NCBI GenBank assembly: GCA_037044905.1
Contig: JBAOKB010000093.1
Location: forward strand, 372,001 to 436,000
Length of the DNA: 64,000 nt
Source of the DNA: Hortaea werneckii
Lineage: Eukaryota; Ascomycota; Dothideomycetes; Mycosphaerellales; Teratosphaeriaceae
Direction of reading: 5' to 3'
Position 1 is the first letter of the stretch, and every line of letters begins with the position of its first letter. The notes under the pieces were generated by a model, which saw nothing but the letters and a program-made list of their open reading frames with translations, ran no database searches and was not told the origin of the DNA. The translations under genes were made by a program, and so were the position numbers. Shown here piece by piece: positions 22,157 to 34,424 of this stretch.

Positions 22157-22742
22157 TGCTGGGCGCCAGTGTCACGCGCAAGGATTGACACTTGATCCAT
22201 GTTTGGGCGTGTAGGGTCTTGCCTAAAGCTGCAATTGATAATATACCTATGTGTATGTGAATGCCATCTTCAGTGTTACGTAGGGGTTCAGTAGTACCTA
22301 TTACCTACTGTAACCTTAATATGGGGTCAAAATAGATGAGCCGGCACTGCCTGGTCGTGTCCCCGACAAAGCCCCGGTCGGATCAGCTCAAGTGGCATCC
22401 GGTGCAGTGCACGCCTCCAGGTGCACGGCTCAAGCGACGCGGAGCCTGAGGATGGAGAGGGAGACATCCGTTCCATTGACACCTGCAGGCTACCTAGGTG
22501 GGCAGACCAACTCAGGCACATTGGCGGTTAGTCCTGTGGACGGTCGATGATGCGCAGGGCAGACAAGCAGCGCATATAAGGAGATTCGAGCGTGTATATC
22601 TACCTCCCTACCGACTTGCCTACCCGCCCACCTACCTCCGTACCACCTACTGGAACTGGTCCACCCGGCATCCAGCTCAGCTCTCATGCGGGTCGCCGTG
22701 TGAAGGCCGACGCCACCACCACCCACCACCACTACCACCACT
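22050..22742. other. Intergenic region with microsatellite and palindromes
   Basis: It holds a perfect TACCTAGGTA at 22084-22093, the (ATC)n microsatellite, a half-site CTACCTAGGT at 22490-22499, and a pyrimidine-rich CCTACC/CCACC leader just before SEC3 (about 22600-22742). No gene is seen. Confidence 0.6.
22122..22156. repeat. (ATC)n microsatellite
   Basis: About 11.7 perfect trinucleotide copies over 35 bases, 73 bases after the aldolase stop codon. It is probably in the 3' untranslated region and likely variable in length between isolates. Confidence 0.9.
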
Positions 22743-25700
22743 ATGTCGCGTCCACCGGCGAACCAGTACGGCAGCAATCAAATCCAGAGCGGTCACCCCC
22801 GGAACGTGAGCTCCGGCTCCCACCCGTCGTCCCATTCTCACCTCGCGACACCCACTCAGCCATTGAGACCGACTTCGCCCAATGCCAATCCGCCCCCCGG
22901 TGCCATGTCTCGCGCCGAGCGGTTCGAGGACGAGAAGCGCCGCATCATCGAGTCGTGCTTTAGCAAGACCGACGCCAACGGCCAGCTCGCCGAGAGCTAC
23001 ATCACCCATATCCGCATCACCGAGGACGCCGCGTATCCTTCCAGCCCCCCGCCCCCCGACTCGGCCGGAAGCAACAAGAAGCCCAGACTGATCATCATCG
23101 CCGTCCGCAGCACGGGGAGAGTGCGCATGCACAAGGCGCGTGAGAATAACAATGGCAGCTTCAGTATTGGTAAGACGTGGAACCTCGAGGAACTTACCGC
23201 GATCGAGGCCTATGCCAACTGCCCGAACCCGCCGCGGAGTAATAGGGAGGCGGACTGGCGGCAGTGGGCTGGCGCCGTGGGCTTCACTGTCACTATCACG
23301 AAACCCTACTACTGGCAAGCTGGGACCAGCAAGGAGAAGGACTTTTTCATTGCAAGCACGGTCAAGATCTATCGCAAATATACCAAAGGCCAGGTGCCGG
23401 AGCTGAAGGGGTTTGATGATCCAACCAGATCGCAAATTCTGGGACTGCCTGCTGGAGCCGCAGGTCCTCCGCCGGTGCCTTTGCATGCCCAAGATAGACG
23501 AGGTGAGTTGGCTGGGTCTGGCATCAGTCCTGGGCGACGAGCAGAGCGCAGAGATGAAGCTCCAAACGATATGGCGCCTCCACAACCACCTTTTGCCCAG
23601 AGAGAGCAAAGCAGAGACGGGAGCAGATATCGAGGGTCTCCAGGGCCGCCGCCTAGCGTGCACGATCCGCCGAGACAAGGCTCGGATACCTCAGGCAGTA
23701 GACAAGAAAGCCCCGCACCAGGACCCAGATTAGGTCCGCCTGGTGGTGGGCCGAGGAGCGCTGTCAGCCAAGAGCAAATGCGAGCCCGTAGTCGAGAGGA
23801 ATATCGCTCCGGTCCAGAGTATAGACCTGTCACATCTCCCACGCCAGCGCACGACAGAAGCGCGAGGACTGCAAGTGAATTGCAGGGACTTCCGCCTCCT
23901 GGTACGAGTTTCGAAAAGCCGAGAAGCCAGAGCCCCAGCGTCGCATCTACTGGCAGTGGAAGAGAAGCCGTGCCAAGAGCGTTACAGCCTTCTGGAGGTC
24001 AGCGCAGCGCAAGTCAACAACGGAACCAGCGACCTTCGGTCGAAACATCCAATTCAGAGAGACATGGGGAATCGGCGCTGAACGGCAATGGTGCACAATC
24101 AGGCGCGCATTTGTTCAATGCTACAAGGCAGAGATGGATGGCACACCCTCAGCATCAACAAGAGAGTGCACCACAAAGACCACCCACTGCGACCAGTACA
24201 CCAGCCAGCGCGTCTTTGTCCAGTGAACAACTGAACTCGACAGACCAACATTCTCAAATGACAAGCCAAGAACCCTCTCCGGCTGGGATAGATCTCGATG
24301 ACGCTGCAACTGTGGGTGCTGTGTCGGGATACTTTGGACCTGGGCACGCTACCGCAGACCCGATGGAAGAAGGGCCGCCAACGCCTAAACATCAAATCCA
24401 GCCTTTCGCTCAAGAGCCGACCTCTCCGCCGACCCCCGAAAGGAGCAAGCGCCGACCACCGCTTGATGGTCGAAACCAAAGCGAGATGTCTGCAGACATG
24501 CGGCCTGCTCCGCTGAAGCAGAGCTCGGTTCGAGAAGATGGGAGCCGTCACGGTACACCACGTGATTTCGAGCAAGCTGATAAGAGCGCGTCAAATATTA
24601 GACCGCTCTCGGTTGATAAAAGACGACCAGGCTCCCCAGAATCACAGGAGGACAAAATGGCCATGCCAGGAGCCTTTAGTCCGAATCCCAGCCCATTGGG
24701 TGGCACCCCGGCAGCTGCAACTCCCTCCGAGGAAAAGGAGCAGCCTTCGGCAACAGGCCCTTCCCAGCCGCGAAATGAAGCTGCAGATCAGTCGTCTACA
24801 CAGGAGCAAGATGCAGGTAGGGAAGGAAGTGATGATTTCCGTCCTGGTCTTGGGCCTATGATCAAGAAGAATCAAGTGCGCAACAAGTTCCTAAAGGCTG
24901 CAAATGCTGCTTCGGCGTTCAAGCCTCGTCCCGGTGGTGCAGCCGAAAAAATACTCAAAGCTAAAGCTGAGCGGGAGGCTGGCGTAGACACCAACGAGGT
25001 TGACGGCGTCAGTGGATTTGTGCCAAGACCTGGTGCGCCCGTGCAGAAAGAATCCAGCACCAACCATGAGGCAGCTTCGGATGATCTAGCGGTCGGGAAC
25101 GCGGACGAGCCGGCTCTCGGTCGTCTTGACCAGGCAAATGCTGCTGATGAGGATCCGCAAAGGGAAGGAGTCGCACCACAGGTCGAAGTCTCTGCGCCAT
25201 TAAGCCCTAGCTTGGATGGGCACACTCCGCATCAACCGGTAGAGCTCAAGGATGAACAGCCTGGCGAGCATCTACAGACGCCTGATCAAGTACAAAAGGA
25301 ACACGATGAGGCTGAGAGGGATGCGGAGGAGGCGCTCTTTGAACAGCGGGAAGTTCGGAAGCCACACGCCAAAGCAAAGCGGAGAAGCAACCAGCAGGAA
25401 CGTAATCTGGCTGCCCTTGGCATCGAAAGAAGTCTGATGGAAGGTGTTGGCTTAGAGTTCGATGCTATTCTTGCAGATTTCGGATGGGGCGACGGCTCGC
25501 TTGCACCGAAGCAGCTGGGGAGCATGGAAGCTGATCTTCGCCGAGAGGCTGCAAGATTGGAAGCCGGGTCCTGGTTGAGCAGCTCTGATATGCAGAGAGA
25601 AGAAAAAGTCCAGCAAGTTGAATCACTTCTTGACAAAGCAATTCAAGAATGCGATGAATTGGAGGGCCTGCTCACATTGTACGCCGTTGAACTGGGCAGC

Positions 25701-27887
25701 CTGAACGATGATGTCGCATTCATCGAGGCGCAGTCTCAGGGTCTGCAGGTCCAGTCTGCCAACCAAAAGCTGCTGCACCGTGAGCTGGAAGGGTTGGTTG
25801 AGACGATGAGCCTAGACCGGCGGGTGCTGGAGCCTGTCAGGTACGGCGATCTTGGCGAATTTGCAAGCCTTGAACATGTAGAAAGCTGCATTGGTCGGCT
25901 TTATCAAGCCATACTCACGATGGACCCCTCGATCAGGACTTCGAATGGCACAAGTGGAAGGCCCCGCAAGCAGTCGAAGCGCCGATGCTCTTGGGGAAGT
26001 CAGTTCCATGAAAGCTCTTAGGGAGAAGAAAGAGGTCTACGTTCGAGAGGCAACAGGTTTCTGCCAGCGGCTGATGCAACATTGCGACTACACCTTTACA
26101 ACATCAATATCTGAGGCTAAGAGTAACGCATTGAAGCCCGGAGCTGGAGGTGCAAAGAGATTAAATAAAGACGCAATTGAAGATGCGCGAAAGGCAATGT
26201 GGCCTTATAGTCCGCTGATACTGTTTGCAAAAGAATTGAGTCCGCCGGCTTGGAGCACGGTGTTAAGGCTATATTATCAGCAGGCTCAGCCATTGTATTC
26301 TGAGGCATTCAAGGAAAACCTGGTTGGTTGGAAGCGGTCAGCTCGTAAGCCGAGTCCTGATGACGCAGCAATTCTCTTTACCAGCGCAGAGAAGGATGAA
26401 GCATCCGCCGGCAGTGGTAGCTTAGCAGCCGCTCGAAAGCTCACAGTCAAACGCTCACAAACTCTTGCGAAGACCTTGCGTGGTACGGGTGGGGCCAAAA
26501 CCTCAGCGGATGGTCGACACGGTTTCCCTGGTTCAGGTGCGCATGCCATGAACGCCGAAGTTTTCGCGGGAGCAATGGATGAAATGGCGCCGCTCATTTC
26601 CCAGGAACAAAACTTCATCGTCGAACTGTTCCATGTGAGCAGTCTGGAGAATGTCGATTTCTTGGATAGCATAACAAACCTGCCGCCCCATGCCAGGCAT
26701 GGCGTCAATCTGCTAGCACCAAGACCGATGGATCCCAATCGCGAAATGGCGAAGAAGGTTGCTAATGTCATGGACGAGATCTTTGCCTTCTATGCGCAGG
26801 AGATGCGAGAACTCCTCGAGTGGAGTGTTGTCACCGACCCTATCCAGGGCGTTGGCGTGATGGCTTGTCTTAGCAAGCACGCTTTCTATCTTCAAGAAAC
26901 CAATCAAGAATTTCTGCTGCAGATGCTTGATCAGCTGATCTCGAGATTGCAGAATCTCTGGACAAAATTCGTTGATGACCAAATTCGCGCGGTCGAAGAT
27001 ACAAAGGTCAAGATCAAGAAGCGCAAGGGCGTCATCAATTTCATCAAAATCTTCCCACATTTCAGTGCTGCTGTTGAGAATGTGTTTGCTGCAGTGGCAC
27101 GAGAAGACTACGAGGGCCCAGCGCAAAGTATGATGGACGTGAGACGTTTGGTCGACGATGCGTATGTCAGGATCAACAAGGCGATGTTTGATAGTCTCAA
27201 AGTCATTGCCAAGGAAAGTCCAAGCGCTGGCACTCAGGCACAGCAGGTGACGAGAGGAGCTGTGGGCGATGACTCCGAAGACAAAGAGATGCTGAACTAT
27301 CATGTTCTCTTGATTGAAAACATGAATCACTACCTCGAGGAGGTGGATGACGGTGGACGGCCAGGCGTCCTTGCGGACTGGAAGGATCTTGCAAATAGTG
27401 AGCGCGCAGAAGCATTGAATGGATATGTCGGAAGGGTTATTCGGCGGCCGTTAGGAAAGCTTCTGGTAAGCGTCCAAGCCATAAAACACGTGTCGTTCTC
27501 ATTTGCTGATAGACAACGCAGGACTTCCTTGATTCGACAGAATCATTGTTGGCCACGCACCCGAACAACCCAACGACTATCGCATCCAGACCTTCATACT
27601 CACGAAAAGCAGCTCGAAATTTGCTCTCGCAGTACGACAGCAAAGAAGTGCGGCGTGGTATTGACACGTTGCGTAAACGTATCGAAAAGCACTTTGGCGA
27701 TGCAGACGAAGAGGCCATTTCGCACAAGCTCATCGCTCTTGTCTCTAAAAACTGTCAAGTCGCGTATGAAAGGGCTATTGACAGGATGGAGAGGATTATT
27801 AGCCAAGTCTACCCTGCCGCGGAAGGAGAGAAGAGTGTCGAGATTGACTTCTCGAAGATAGATGTACAGGCGGGCTTCAGACGATGA
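22743..27887 (+). CDS. SEC3: Exocyst complex subunit Sec3; one frame break
   Basis: Sec3 marks sites of polarised secretion by binding PI(4,5)P2 and Rho GTPases and tethers vesicles with the other exocyst subunits. Residues about 55-230 form the N-terminal PH-like domain (ERFEDEKRRIIESCF, ITHIRITEDAA, TWNLEELTAIEAY, DFFIASTVKIYRKY). Residues about 240-850 are a long disordered Pro/Gln/Ser/Arg stretch. A coiled coil around ERDAEEALFEQREVR follows. The rest is the helical Sec3 C-terminal domain (MKALREKKEVYVREATGFC, LEWSVVTDPIQGVGVMACL). A phase-0 intron lies at 27466-27521. Near 25962-25965 (CCCC) the frame changes; removing one C gives 1,695 residues in one frame. The run at 25925-25928 would work too. 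Confidence 0.94.
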
Positions 27888-28546
27888 TGGTATCATGTTG
27901 CATTTGTTGTTGGGTTACGTGCTCTCGAGCCCGCAATGCAGAGGAGGAAAATGTCCAACTATGTTCTAGTACAGGCTGTCATGCCAGCAATCGTGTACAT
28001 ACAAGCGAATGCGAACGCTTGCAACGAAGCCGCTTCTGGCCAAATGACCGTCACATTTCTCACACTTCCAATTTTCCCCAGCACAATCTTGGCTCTCCAC
28101 TAGATCCAGCCTCTCTCGTAGTCTTAAAGGCACAGTTTTGCGCATTGCGTCGCGACTGACGTAGAGTCGAGCCCCTGATCTTCACTTCTTGGTCAATCTA
28201 TACTTGACAAGAAAAATGAGCATCTGACTGCAGGACCGTGTCTGGAGGACGGCTGACACTCCCTTGGTACTTTCATGGGACTCCTTGATCTCCCTCGCAC
28301 AACATAGTCATCATCGCGCTGGTAATGGCAGCGCATTCGCTGCGTCAAGTTCATATGATGAAATGTAGCGACCTTATGGTGGGTTCAGCTTTAGTCTACC
28401 TGATTGGCCAGAGACGGCCTTTTTCCGCGGGCGAAAGGTCAATCATAGTGACATTCAGGCACCGAGTTCAACATTGCTTGCGCTGAAGCAATCACTACGG
28501 CCATTACATATTTGATTTTCGGGATAGATTATAGAGTGACTTGACC
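27888..28546. other. Gene-free interval
   Basis: About 660 bases between SEC3 and the DUF726 gene, both on the plus strand. No gene, repeat or RNA structure is recognised. Confidence 0.5.
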
Positions 28547-30817
28547 ATGATAGGCCAAAGAAAGAATGACAACAAGAGCCAACAGCAAGAAGAGACTCTT
28601 GCAACTTTATTGGCAGATGCTGGCCATGAAGAGCTCTTCATCCAAGCAATATCCCTTGTGGCGAGCAGCATGAGGAACGACATCGAGAACACATTTAGCA
28701 TAGCTCGATCAGCTGAACAAGATGAGACGGCTGATGTGGAGGTCCATCTCGATGAGTATGGAGTCCCTCAGGGTGTTGAAGCTTCTCATGAGCCCATGAT
28801 GTCTCCAACGTGGAGCAGTGATCAGACCGATTTAACAAAGCAGGAGCAGAAGGCGCTCAAACAGCAGAAGAAAACAGAAGAACAAGCGTTCAAGCAGAAG
28901 CAGAAAGTAGAGGCTTCTGAGACGAAGCACAGAGAGAAGGCTGAGATGATGATCACGAAAGAAGTGCAGTCGGAAGAATTCCGTGACCTGAGGCAAAAAG
29001 CAATTGATCATTTTGATCAATGGTCTTCCCAGGCATTGGGACGTATCGAAGACGAGCTGAGATTGGAAATGAAAGAACAGGAAGACGCAGGCGGTGGGGT
29101 AGGGAAGGTTAACTCTCTTGCTGAACTGCCTGAGCTGCAGCGGATGCTCATCTTGCATAGCTGTCTCCTCCTGCTGCTTGGTCTGGAACACTATGGTCCC
29201 GAGTCTCGTGTCTTTCTCAAGCGCTTGTTGAGCCATTTGGACCTTGCTAACATAGTGCTCGTCAATGACGAGAGCAAAGTAGCTCAAGGTCTTGCCCACG
29301 CCGCAGACTCTGGAATGAACGCCGACGCAGAAACCCAAAAGCGCATTCGCGATAAAAAGATCGCTCGACGATGGATGATTGGTGCCGGTGCCGCGGTAGG
29401 AGCCACCCTCATCGGCGTAACGGGCGGTCTGGCCGCTCCACTTCTTGCAGCAGGTGTGGGTTCGGCCATGGCAGGCGTCGGTCTGGGATCGACGGCGGTC
29501 GCAACTTATCTTGGTGCCATGGCTGGCAGCGCACCCCTGATAGGCATCTTCTTCGGTGCTTACGGTGGTAAAATGGCCGGAGAAATGGTTGGTAACTACG
29601 CCAAAGAAGTCTCAGACTTCGCCTTCATCCCTGTTCGCAAATCAACCTTCTCCAAGGACGCCGATAGCCGTCGTCTCCGGATTGCCATTGGAATATCCGG
29701 CTGGGTGACCGAAGATGCGGAGGTCGTGAAGCCGTGGCAATTCATCGGAAAGGAGGGGTTTGAATCGTATGCCCTGCGTTGGGAACTTGGTACTCTGCTT
29801 GATATGGGGCATGGGATGACCACCTACGCCAAGAGTGCAACTTGGGGCTTCGCAAAGAACCAAGCAATCTCGCACACCTTCTTCGCTACACTCTCGGCGG
29901 CACTTTGGCCTCTCGCAGTTGCTAAAGCTTCGAGGTTGGTCGATAATCCTTTCACCATGGCTTTGCAGAAGAGTATCAAAGCGGGTCGCGTGCTAGCAGA
30001 TGCCCTTTGCAATAAGGTCCAGGGCGAGCGGCCCGTGACGCTGGTGGGATATTCAATGGGTGCAAGGGTAATCGTGGCTTGTCTCGAAGAACTGGCCAAA
30101 CGCAGAGAGTTTGGAATTGTTGAAAATGTCGTCCTAGCTGGTGCTGCGAACTCTCGGGACACTAAAGTCTGGAGACGCGTTCGTGCCGTGGTCTACGGCA
30201 GGGTTGTCAATGCTTACTCCTCAAGTGACTTTCTTCTGGCCTTCCTCTTCCGCACGCATAACCTTACAGCCGGTGTGGCAGGTCTCGCGCCTATTGAGAA
30301 TGTCTACGGTGTCGAGAACGTTGATGTGAGCTCTATTGTGAAAAGCCATTTCCAGTACCGCTATATGACCGGTCAGATCATGTCTGCGTGCGGGTTTGAA
30401 GACATCGATCACCATGCGGTCGAACGTGAGATCGAACGCATGCAGAAAGAGACCGCTCAAGTGGAGAAGGAACGGGCTGAGAAGGAACGAATGGCAAGGG
30501 AAGAAGGTCTGACTCCGGAAGAAGAGGCCAAGATCATGGAGGAGCAGTTGCAGAAGAAGAGGAAGCCAGCGAAGGAGAAGATGGACGATGCCATGAGCGG
30601 GATGAAACAAAAATTTTCCAAGATGTCGATGAACAAGCGCGGTAAGGGCAGGGTTGAGAGTGAGGAATCGGAAGTCGCCCGAAGCGACAGCGCGAGTGAA
30701 TACAATATGGACATCTCAACCAAGGCGGATGGAACAAAAGTCAAACAGAAAGGCGCGAGAGGAGCCAAGTCCACAGGCTCGGCAATGGGTGGATTTGTTC
30801 CGGGACCCCCTCTTTAG
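28547..30817 (+). CDS. DUF726 (TMCO4/YFL034W-type) membrane alpha/beta-hydrolase-like protein
   Basis: An intron-free gene of 756 residues with no frame break. The ATG at 28547 (MIGQRKNDNKSQ) is the first in frame. The family has a lipase-like fold and unknown substrate. Visible features: a charged coiled coil at about 95-145 (LTKQEQKALKQQKKTEEQAF), a Gly/Ala-rich double membrane segment at about 280-345 (WMIGAGAAVGATLIGVTGG, LIGIFFGAYGGKMAGEMVGN), and the hydrolase core, with RRLRIAIGISGW and the nucleophile elbow LVGYSMGAR (Ser at about 500). LAGAANSRD and NAYSSSDFLL follow. The tail is a highly charged coiled coil (VEREIERMQKETAQVEKERA) ending in a basic region. It probably sits on an internal membrane; this is inference from the family. 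Confidence 0.9.
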   Translation: MIGQRKNDNKSQQQEETLATLLADAGHEELFIQAISLVASSMRNDIENTFSIARSAEQDETADVEVHLDEYGVPQGVEASHEPMMSPTWSSDQTDLTKQEQKALKQQKKTEEQAFKQKQKVEASETKHREKAEMMITKEVQSEEFRDLRQKAIDHFDQWSSQALGRIEDELRLEMKEQEDAGGGVGKVNSLAELPELQRMLILHSCLLLLLGLEHYGPESRVFLKRLLSHLDLANIVLVNDESKVAQGLAHAADSGMNADAETQKRIRDKKIARRWMIGAGAAVGATLIGVTGGLAAPLLAAGVGSAMAGVGLGSTAVATYLGAMAGSAPLIGIFFGAYGGKMAGEMVGNYAKEVSDFAFIPVRKSTFSKDADSRRLRIAIGISGWVTEDAEVVKPWQFIGKEGFESYALRWELGTLLDMGHGMTTYAKSATWGFAKNQAISHTFFATLSAALWPLAVAKASRLVDNPFTMALQKSIKAGRVLADALCNKVQGERPVTLVGYSMGARVIVACLEELAKRREFGIVENVVLAGAANSRDTKVWRRVRAVVYGRVVNAYSSSDFLLAFLFRTHNLTAGVAGLAPIENVYGVENVDVSSIVKSHFQYRYMTGQIMSACGFEDIDHHAVEREIERMQKETAQVEKERAEKERMAREEGLTPEEEAKIMEEQLQKKRKPAKEKMDDAMSGMKQKFSKMSMNKRGKGRVESEESEVARSDSASEYNMDISTKADGTKVKQKGARGAKSTGSAMGGFVPGPPL

Positions 30818-30902
30818 AGCAAGCCATGCACAGAGCTGTGAGGCCTATTCGGGAGGATCCAACCTGGAAGAGCCATCATCGAGGTGGAACCGGACCTTGG
30901 CC

Positions 30903-32014
30903 TCATGTTGGACCAGCACCCACACAAAGCCATACTTCGCCCTTGTCATCCACGCCCGGTGTCTCCTTGAGCAGATCCAGCACCGTCTCCGCTTTGGTGA
31001 CATCCTTCACCACCTTTCCGTCCGCACTCTCAAGCTTCATCCCCGCCCCGTACACAAATGCCAACTGTCCCAGATAGTGTAGCATGACGAACCGGGCGAA
31101 GACTTCTCTGCTTTTCTCACTCGTTCTCGCCTCCCACTGCCTACCTACTCCCCGTTCTATCAACTCGGCATCGCTCAAGTGGGCTCGGTTGTCCTTGAAA
31201 CGCTTGGTAGGGGCGGTGCTGAATTTACCGTAGCGTGATGTGGTGGTAAGTGCTTTGACAGCGTAATGCTTAAGGGATTTAGTCAAGTGGCTATTTGGTG
31301 AGAGGTTCCCGAGATTGATCGCAATGGTGGTGTGCTGACGATTCTCATGCGGTATAGCCAGCTCTGTAGTAACGAGAGAGGTAATTGCGCGTTGCCAGTG
31401 GGCTCCACGGAGCCTTTTTGGGTTTGAGCGTGGCGAGTCGAGATGGAAGTGAAGCTGGGCATATGGATTAGCGCGCGAAGAAATCGTCATCGGAGGGGAG
31501 CACAATGCAGGCGTACGTGTTTGAAATGTTGGAATACGTCTTTGGAACCAATGAAGAGTTCAGCCGGTTTCATGTGGTGGTCAAGGTAATAAACGAGATC
31601 TCTTTCGGGATACGCGCTAAACTTTGCATTGAGACTGACGTTGAAGGCGGCGAATTCAAGCATGAAGGGCCTTGCCTCCTCGAGCAATTGTCTACTAGCC
31701 AGCAATATAGCTGCGGCGTAGATGGAGCGAGGCTGGCTTGAAGCGGCGAGGCCGATGTCGCCGCTGAAATAGTATTCATATACTATGTCGCGCAATTCGC
31801 GAGGCAGGTCGAAGAATCTTGTGAAGGCATGTCGATGATTGCGGAAGAGGAGGCGTCGCCAATTTTTCTTCATCATGCTCGACAAGACGGAAGGAAAGGT
31901 CCACGGATGGCGGATGAGGGGCGGCAGCGTCGACGTCGTGGCTCTTCGGGCTTGACCAGATGGCGCGCTCTCTTCCGAGTCTGTAGGCACTGTGAGCTGC
32001 GTGGGTTCCGCCAT
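30903..32014 (-). CDS. F-box-like (2EXR-type) protein of unknown function; one frame break
   Basis: Its N-terminal part has the motif FFDLPRELRDIVYEYYF, the F-box/2EXR-like start found in many filamentous-fungal proteins of unknown role, followed by ILLASRQLLEEARP. A basic stretch and VFQHFKHVRLHCAP come next. At 31495-31498 the run CCCC (gene strand) breaks the frame. With five C the protein continues as PMTISSRANPYAQLHFHLD and totals 370 residues. The second half has no domain I know. The F-box-like match suggests protein-protein binding, possibly in ubiquitin ligation, but that is family inference only. It is divergent from BUD22 across the palindrome-rich interval. Confidence 0.72.
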
Positions 32015-32967
32015 TCGAGCGAGCTCAACAACACATTCGATACAGCGCTAGAAATAGGAGAGGGGGGATGGAAGTTGACAGCCGATGCAAGGTGCAAGGA
32101 GACGCAAGCTTGTGTACTGCCCGGCCCCTTGATCCAAGGTATTTACACACCTTAGGCTTGGTGGCGACCCACGAGCATTTTGATGTCAGCTTGTGCGGGT
32201 CATGATCGATTTGGGTGGGAGGAAAGCTGGAGGAAGATTGAAACAATGTGCCAGGAGCGAATGCTGGTGACGTGAGAGGCCAAACGGCGAATGCAGGGAG
32301 CCGTGGCGTGGGTAAGGATGAGACTTATCAGTATGTAGTGATAAGTCTGCCTACCGAAGTACATACCTAGGTAGGTATTACCAACCGACTTCGAAGAAGC
32401 CCTGCGACCTGAACAATCATTCCATCGATACCGGTTGACAGTCATGTGCCGAGGAAAAGTGGAAGCGATGACCTGGGACAGAGGCGGGCGTTGGTGGGGA
32501 GAAACATTCATAGGTCTTACCTTTCCGAGAGATGGTAGCCTTTACTGTGTACCTAGGTACTGGAAGTACCTCCTATGTATGTACTATCCTTACAGCTTCT
32601 ATACCAAGCCTACCTAGGTACTAGTATTAGTACCTAGGTATGTAAGCTAGTAAGGAAAGGTACGCAGTACACGCTATGTAGTATGTATGCTCTACCTACA
32701 TACTAGGAGGACCTAGGTAGAGGTACTGTAGTAGTAGTGTGTAGGAGGCGGAGGCAGTAAATCCCGTTCCTTTTCACGTGGCTTATCGATAGCGATAAGG
32801 TCTTGTATCGATTGATCCAGTCGTTGGGCCGTGCGCGAGCTTGATCTCTGCGAAAGCTCTAGTGGAAGCAAGATGAAGTGAAGCTTCCTACCACTTAGTA
32901 CTGTTGGAGGGACAATACGGTCACCGTGACGGTTGCTTACGCAGCCGCTATCACAGCTACCTAAACA
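32015..32967. other. Divergent intergenic region between the F-box-like gene and BUD22
   Basis: About 950 bases. The right half is densely packed with TACCTAGGTA palindromes and TAGGTA/TACCTA half-sites, listed separately. The last 150 bases before the BUD22 ATG include CACGTG at about 32777. No gene is seen. Confidence 0.6.
32364..32720. repeat. Cluster of TACCTAGGTA palindromes
   Basis: Perfect 10-base palindromes lie at 32364-32373, 32550-32559, 32611-32620 and 32631-32640, with an imperfect one (ACCTAGGTAG) at 32711-32720. Many half-sites such as GTACTA, AGTACC and CTACATAC fill the gaps. Single copies of the same palindrome occur at 10261 and 22084. Each copy can fold into a short hairpin or bind a dimeric factor. 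The copies at 32611 and 32631 are separated by CTAGTATTAG. Confidence 0.8.
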
Positions 32968-34424
32968 ATGCCAAAACGAAAACGCTCTTCGTCGGCCGAA
33001 GCCGCATCTGCCGACGAAGCCATGACTTCTCCACCGCCGACAGCTACTGCAGCTGCATCCGCGACACATGCTCCCGATGGCGCAAAGCAGCAACGCGTCC
33101 AGCACAAACTCAAGCAGGGCGCTGTCAAGGTCGGCCACGCTTTCAAGCTGGCAAAGGGTTTTGAGCGGCAGAAGCTGGGCCGGCGACAAAAATCGGCAGG
33201 GGCCGAGAAGAAGGAACAGGACATTCAGCGCATCAATGCGGAAATTGCTGCTTTGAAGGTACGAACGCTTTCAGACCGTCGGACATGACTGTACCAGGTA
33301 GCTGACAAGAGATGGGATCGCAGACACTCGACACCACATCCGCCGGTCGCCATCATCTATACAAGACGCTCACAAAGATAAAGGCCGTGGCTGCCTCACC
33401 CGATTTGCCTTCCGAGGTGCTACAGCAACATCCGCTCTCCACAGATTCTGCGCTGTTGAATGTGCATGCACGCCTATGCAACTCGAACCCAGTAAAGGAG
33501 GCGTTGCCAGCTGTGCTCGCAGACGTGCAGAATGCCTTGGGGATCAGGGTCGATAACGCGAAGGCTGTCAAGAAGAAAAGACTGAGAGCGAAAGATTACG
33601 AGCACGCTGAGTCCGCCGGGCATACTGTGCAAGATGACAAGAAGTCTTTGCACCAGATTCGAAATCCAGGTTCAGCGCCAAACGAGGACGAGAGTGCTGG
33701 AGATGATGAAACGGAAATGCGCCGGGCTGAAATGGATGGAGACTCGGCGGGCGATTTTGAGCACCTCGACCACCGCCTAGCATCTTCCGGGAGCGAGGAC
33801 CTCGACGATGCTAGCCACGCTGGCGACAATATCGACGATCTTGAGCGACAACTAGCTGCTGAAGGATTTGGTCGATCGAAACCGGCAGCGAAAACTTCCT
33901 ATGATCACACTGCCGATCTATCACTTTCTGAAGAAGATCCAGAACCGACTCCCTCGCCTGAACCTCAGAAAGCTCCAGCGCCTAAGAAAACCACATTTAT
34001 ACCCTCTCTAACAATGGGTGGCTATGTTTCAGGGTCTGGGTCCGATCCTGAAAGCGACATTGATGTGGCCCCGAAAAAGAACAGAAGAGGACAGAGAGCT
34101 CGGCAGGCTCTGTGGGAGAAGAAATTTGGGCAAAAAGCGAAGCATTTACAGAAGACCAGTCGCAACGCAGGATGGGATCCTAAACGGGGCGCCACTGACG
34201 GGACGGAGAGGAAGCCTGGACAAAAGCCCGGGAAGGTCAACTCTGCCAAACGACAGCTTGATCGAGAGCATACATTCGCAAACAGAAGAGATGGCGGTCA
34301 TGCGACCAAGAAGCATAAAGATGATCAGGGCCCAATACATCCAAGCTGGGAGGCGGCGAAGAAGGCAAAGGAGAAGAAGGAAGGTGGTGCCGCTTTCGCT
34401 GGCAAAAAGATTACTTTCGATTGA
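32968..34424 (+). CDS. BUD22: Bud22-family ribosome biogenesis protein
   Basis: Bud22 is a nucleolar factor for early 40S and 18S rRNA maturation (SRFBP1/Bud22 family). Two exons (32968-33258, 33324-34424) with a phase-0 intron of 65 nt encode 463 residues without frame breaks. The start MPKRKRSSSAEA is a nuclear signal. A helical region follows (QHKLKQGAVKVGHAFKLAKG, EKKEQDIQRINAEIAALK). The middle is acidic (ENIDDLERQLAAEGFG-like composition). The diagnostic C-terminus is present: QALWEKKFGQKAKHLQ, then HPSWEAAKKAKEKK and the final GKKITFD, which closes most Bud22 proteins. Confidence 0.92.

Noticed and set aside
22050..22742. (ATC)n repeat and CCACC tract as protein-coding His/Asp or Thr repeats
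   Set aside because: They lie after the aldolase stop and before the Sec3 start; the poly-Met frame on the minus strand is an artefact of the microsatellite.
22677..23678. Minus-strand frame of 333 codons
   Set aside because: It is antisense to the clear Sec3 PH-like domain and consists of Arg/Ala/Gly-rich shadow sequence.
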